64,000 bases of DNA from an uncultured Bacteroidia bacterium (GTDB taxonomy: Bacteria; Bacteroidota; Bacteroidia; Bacteroidales; UBA932): positions 36,479 to 100,478 of the forward strand of contig CADAJF010000002.1 in NCBI GenBank assembly GCA_902788175.1. The letters are read 5' to 3'. The notes under the pieces are model-generated. The model had not been told where the DNA came from and ran no database searches. It saw only the letters and a program-made list of their open reading frames with translations. Positions within the stretch are counted from its first letter, which is position 1; the number at the start of each line of letters is the position of its first letter. Made by a program: the position numbers and the translations under genes. Shown here piece after piece: positions 63,483 to 64,000 of the stretch.

Positions 63483-64000
63483 ATGACCACCATCGCCGAA
63501 AGAAGAAAATTCATTCTTGACAGCATTTTCAAGGACGGATTCGTAAAAGTCGCAAATCTGGCCGATGTCCTCCAGGTCACCCAGGCCACCATCCGCAAAG
63601 ACCTCACCCACCTTGAGAACGAGGGCCTGTTGTACCGGGCTTACGGCAGCGCCATGCCCACTTCGCCACACGTAATGGACATCAACCTGAACACCAAGCG
63701 CCTCATCAATTTTAAAAAGAAGGAAAGAATTGCCAAAAAAGCCGTGGAACTCCTGGCCGAGAACGACTCCATCCTCATGGGTGCCGGCTCCACCGTTCAG
63801 GTTATGGCGGAGACGCTCAAGCCCAAAGGACGGCTCAATGTAGTAACACCCGCGGTGAACGTCGCCATTGCCCTGGGAGACATGTCCGGCGTGTCCGTGA
63901 TGCAGCTGGGCGGGATCCTCTACGGAAACTCGATGTGCGTTATCGGCACGGAAGCCAAATCCATGCTCCAGAACCTCCAGTGCACCAAGCTTTTTTTTGG
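63483..64000 (+). CDS. DeoR-family transcriptional regulator (5' part)
   Basis: The first 172 residues are present; the rest runs off the window. An N-terminal winged helix (ERRKFILDSIFKDGFVKVANLADVLQVTQATIRKDLTHLENEGLLYRAYG) is followed by the DeoR sensor domain (NFKKKERIAKKAVELLAENDSILMGAGSTVQ, NVVTPAVNVAIALG, VMQLGG). The family senses phosphosugars. It is divergent from the susC operon, whose kinase and MurQ-like enzyme would make amino-sugar phosphates, and an AgaR-like operator lies between. I infer that it represses the operon until such a phosphosugar accumulates. Confidence 0.88.
   Translation, partial: MTTIAERRKFILDSIFKDGFVKVANLADVLQVTQATIRKDLTHLENEGLLYRAYGSAMPTSPHVMDINLNTKRLINFKKKERIAKKAVELLAENDSILMGAGSTVQVMAETLKPKGRLNVVTPAVNVAIALGDMSGVSVMQLGGILYGNSMCVIGTEAKSMLQNLQCTKLFF

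Overview
The window is a GC-rich stretch of a Bacteroidota chromosome, most likely a gut or rumen Bacteroidales. The evidence is SusC/SusD pairs, many type II (lipobox) lipoproteins, carbohydrate-active enzymes, almost no Shine-Dalgarno sequences, and repeated promoters of the Bacteroidetes type (TTG/TTTG, a 19-21 nt spacer, then TAnnTTTG).

Left part (1-8.7 kb): the 3' end of a SusD-like gene with its terminator, a GH29 fucosidase, a ribbon-helix-helix/PIN toxin-antitoxin pair beside a remnant of a second PIN toxin, a GHL10-like lipoprotein, and a mannose operon (CBM9-like lipoprotein, GH92 mannosidase, ManA isomerase). From 8.7 to 15 kb a minus-strand operon encodes two secreted nuclease-type proteins, a small outer-membrane barrel and an M3 peptidase. 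From 15 to 24 kb two Oar-like TonB-dependent receptors diverge; one is followed by a BACON/OB-fold lipoprotein. A BRO-family protein follows a palindrome-rich spacer.

Middle part (25-38.6 kb): housekeeping genes. These are metK (behind a SAM-II riboswitch and a terminator-like hairpin), a VanX-like dipeptidase, smpB, miaA (with an in-frame insertion of palindromic DNA), two M23 proteins, alaS, an in-frame lptG-fmt fusion, thiN, and a TrpB2-type tryptophan synthase beta chain. The last lies behind a trp attenuator whose 18-residue leader peptide carries tandem Trp codons.

Right part (40.1-64 kb): the most interesting region. Fourteen tightly packed minus-strand genes appear to form one operon of about 23 kb: susC, susD, a neutral-ceramidase-like hydrolase, two GH20 hexosaminidases, a MurQ-like etherase, a lamin-tail/GHL10 lipoprotein, a 1006-residue repeat lipoprotein, a transglutaminase-like protein with repeats resembling pseudomurein-binding repeats, a second GHL10 lipoprotein, a BadF-type amino-sugar kinase, an MFS sugar transporter, an Ntn amide hydrolase and an M20-C1B peptidase fusion. 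A divergent DeoR-family regulator and an AgaR-like operator sit next to the susC promoter.

I infer that this locus harvests microbial cell-wall polymer. The polymer could be bacterial peptidoglycan (MurQ, kinase, transporter) or, more speculatively, methanogen pseudomurein (isopeptidase-like transglutaminase with binding repeats, peptidases of the L-peptide type). Glycan chains would be cut outside the inner membrane, peptides removed by amidases and peptidases, and amino sugars imported, phosphorylated and stripped of their ether group.
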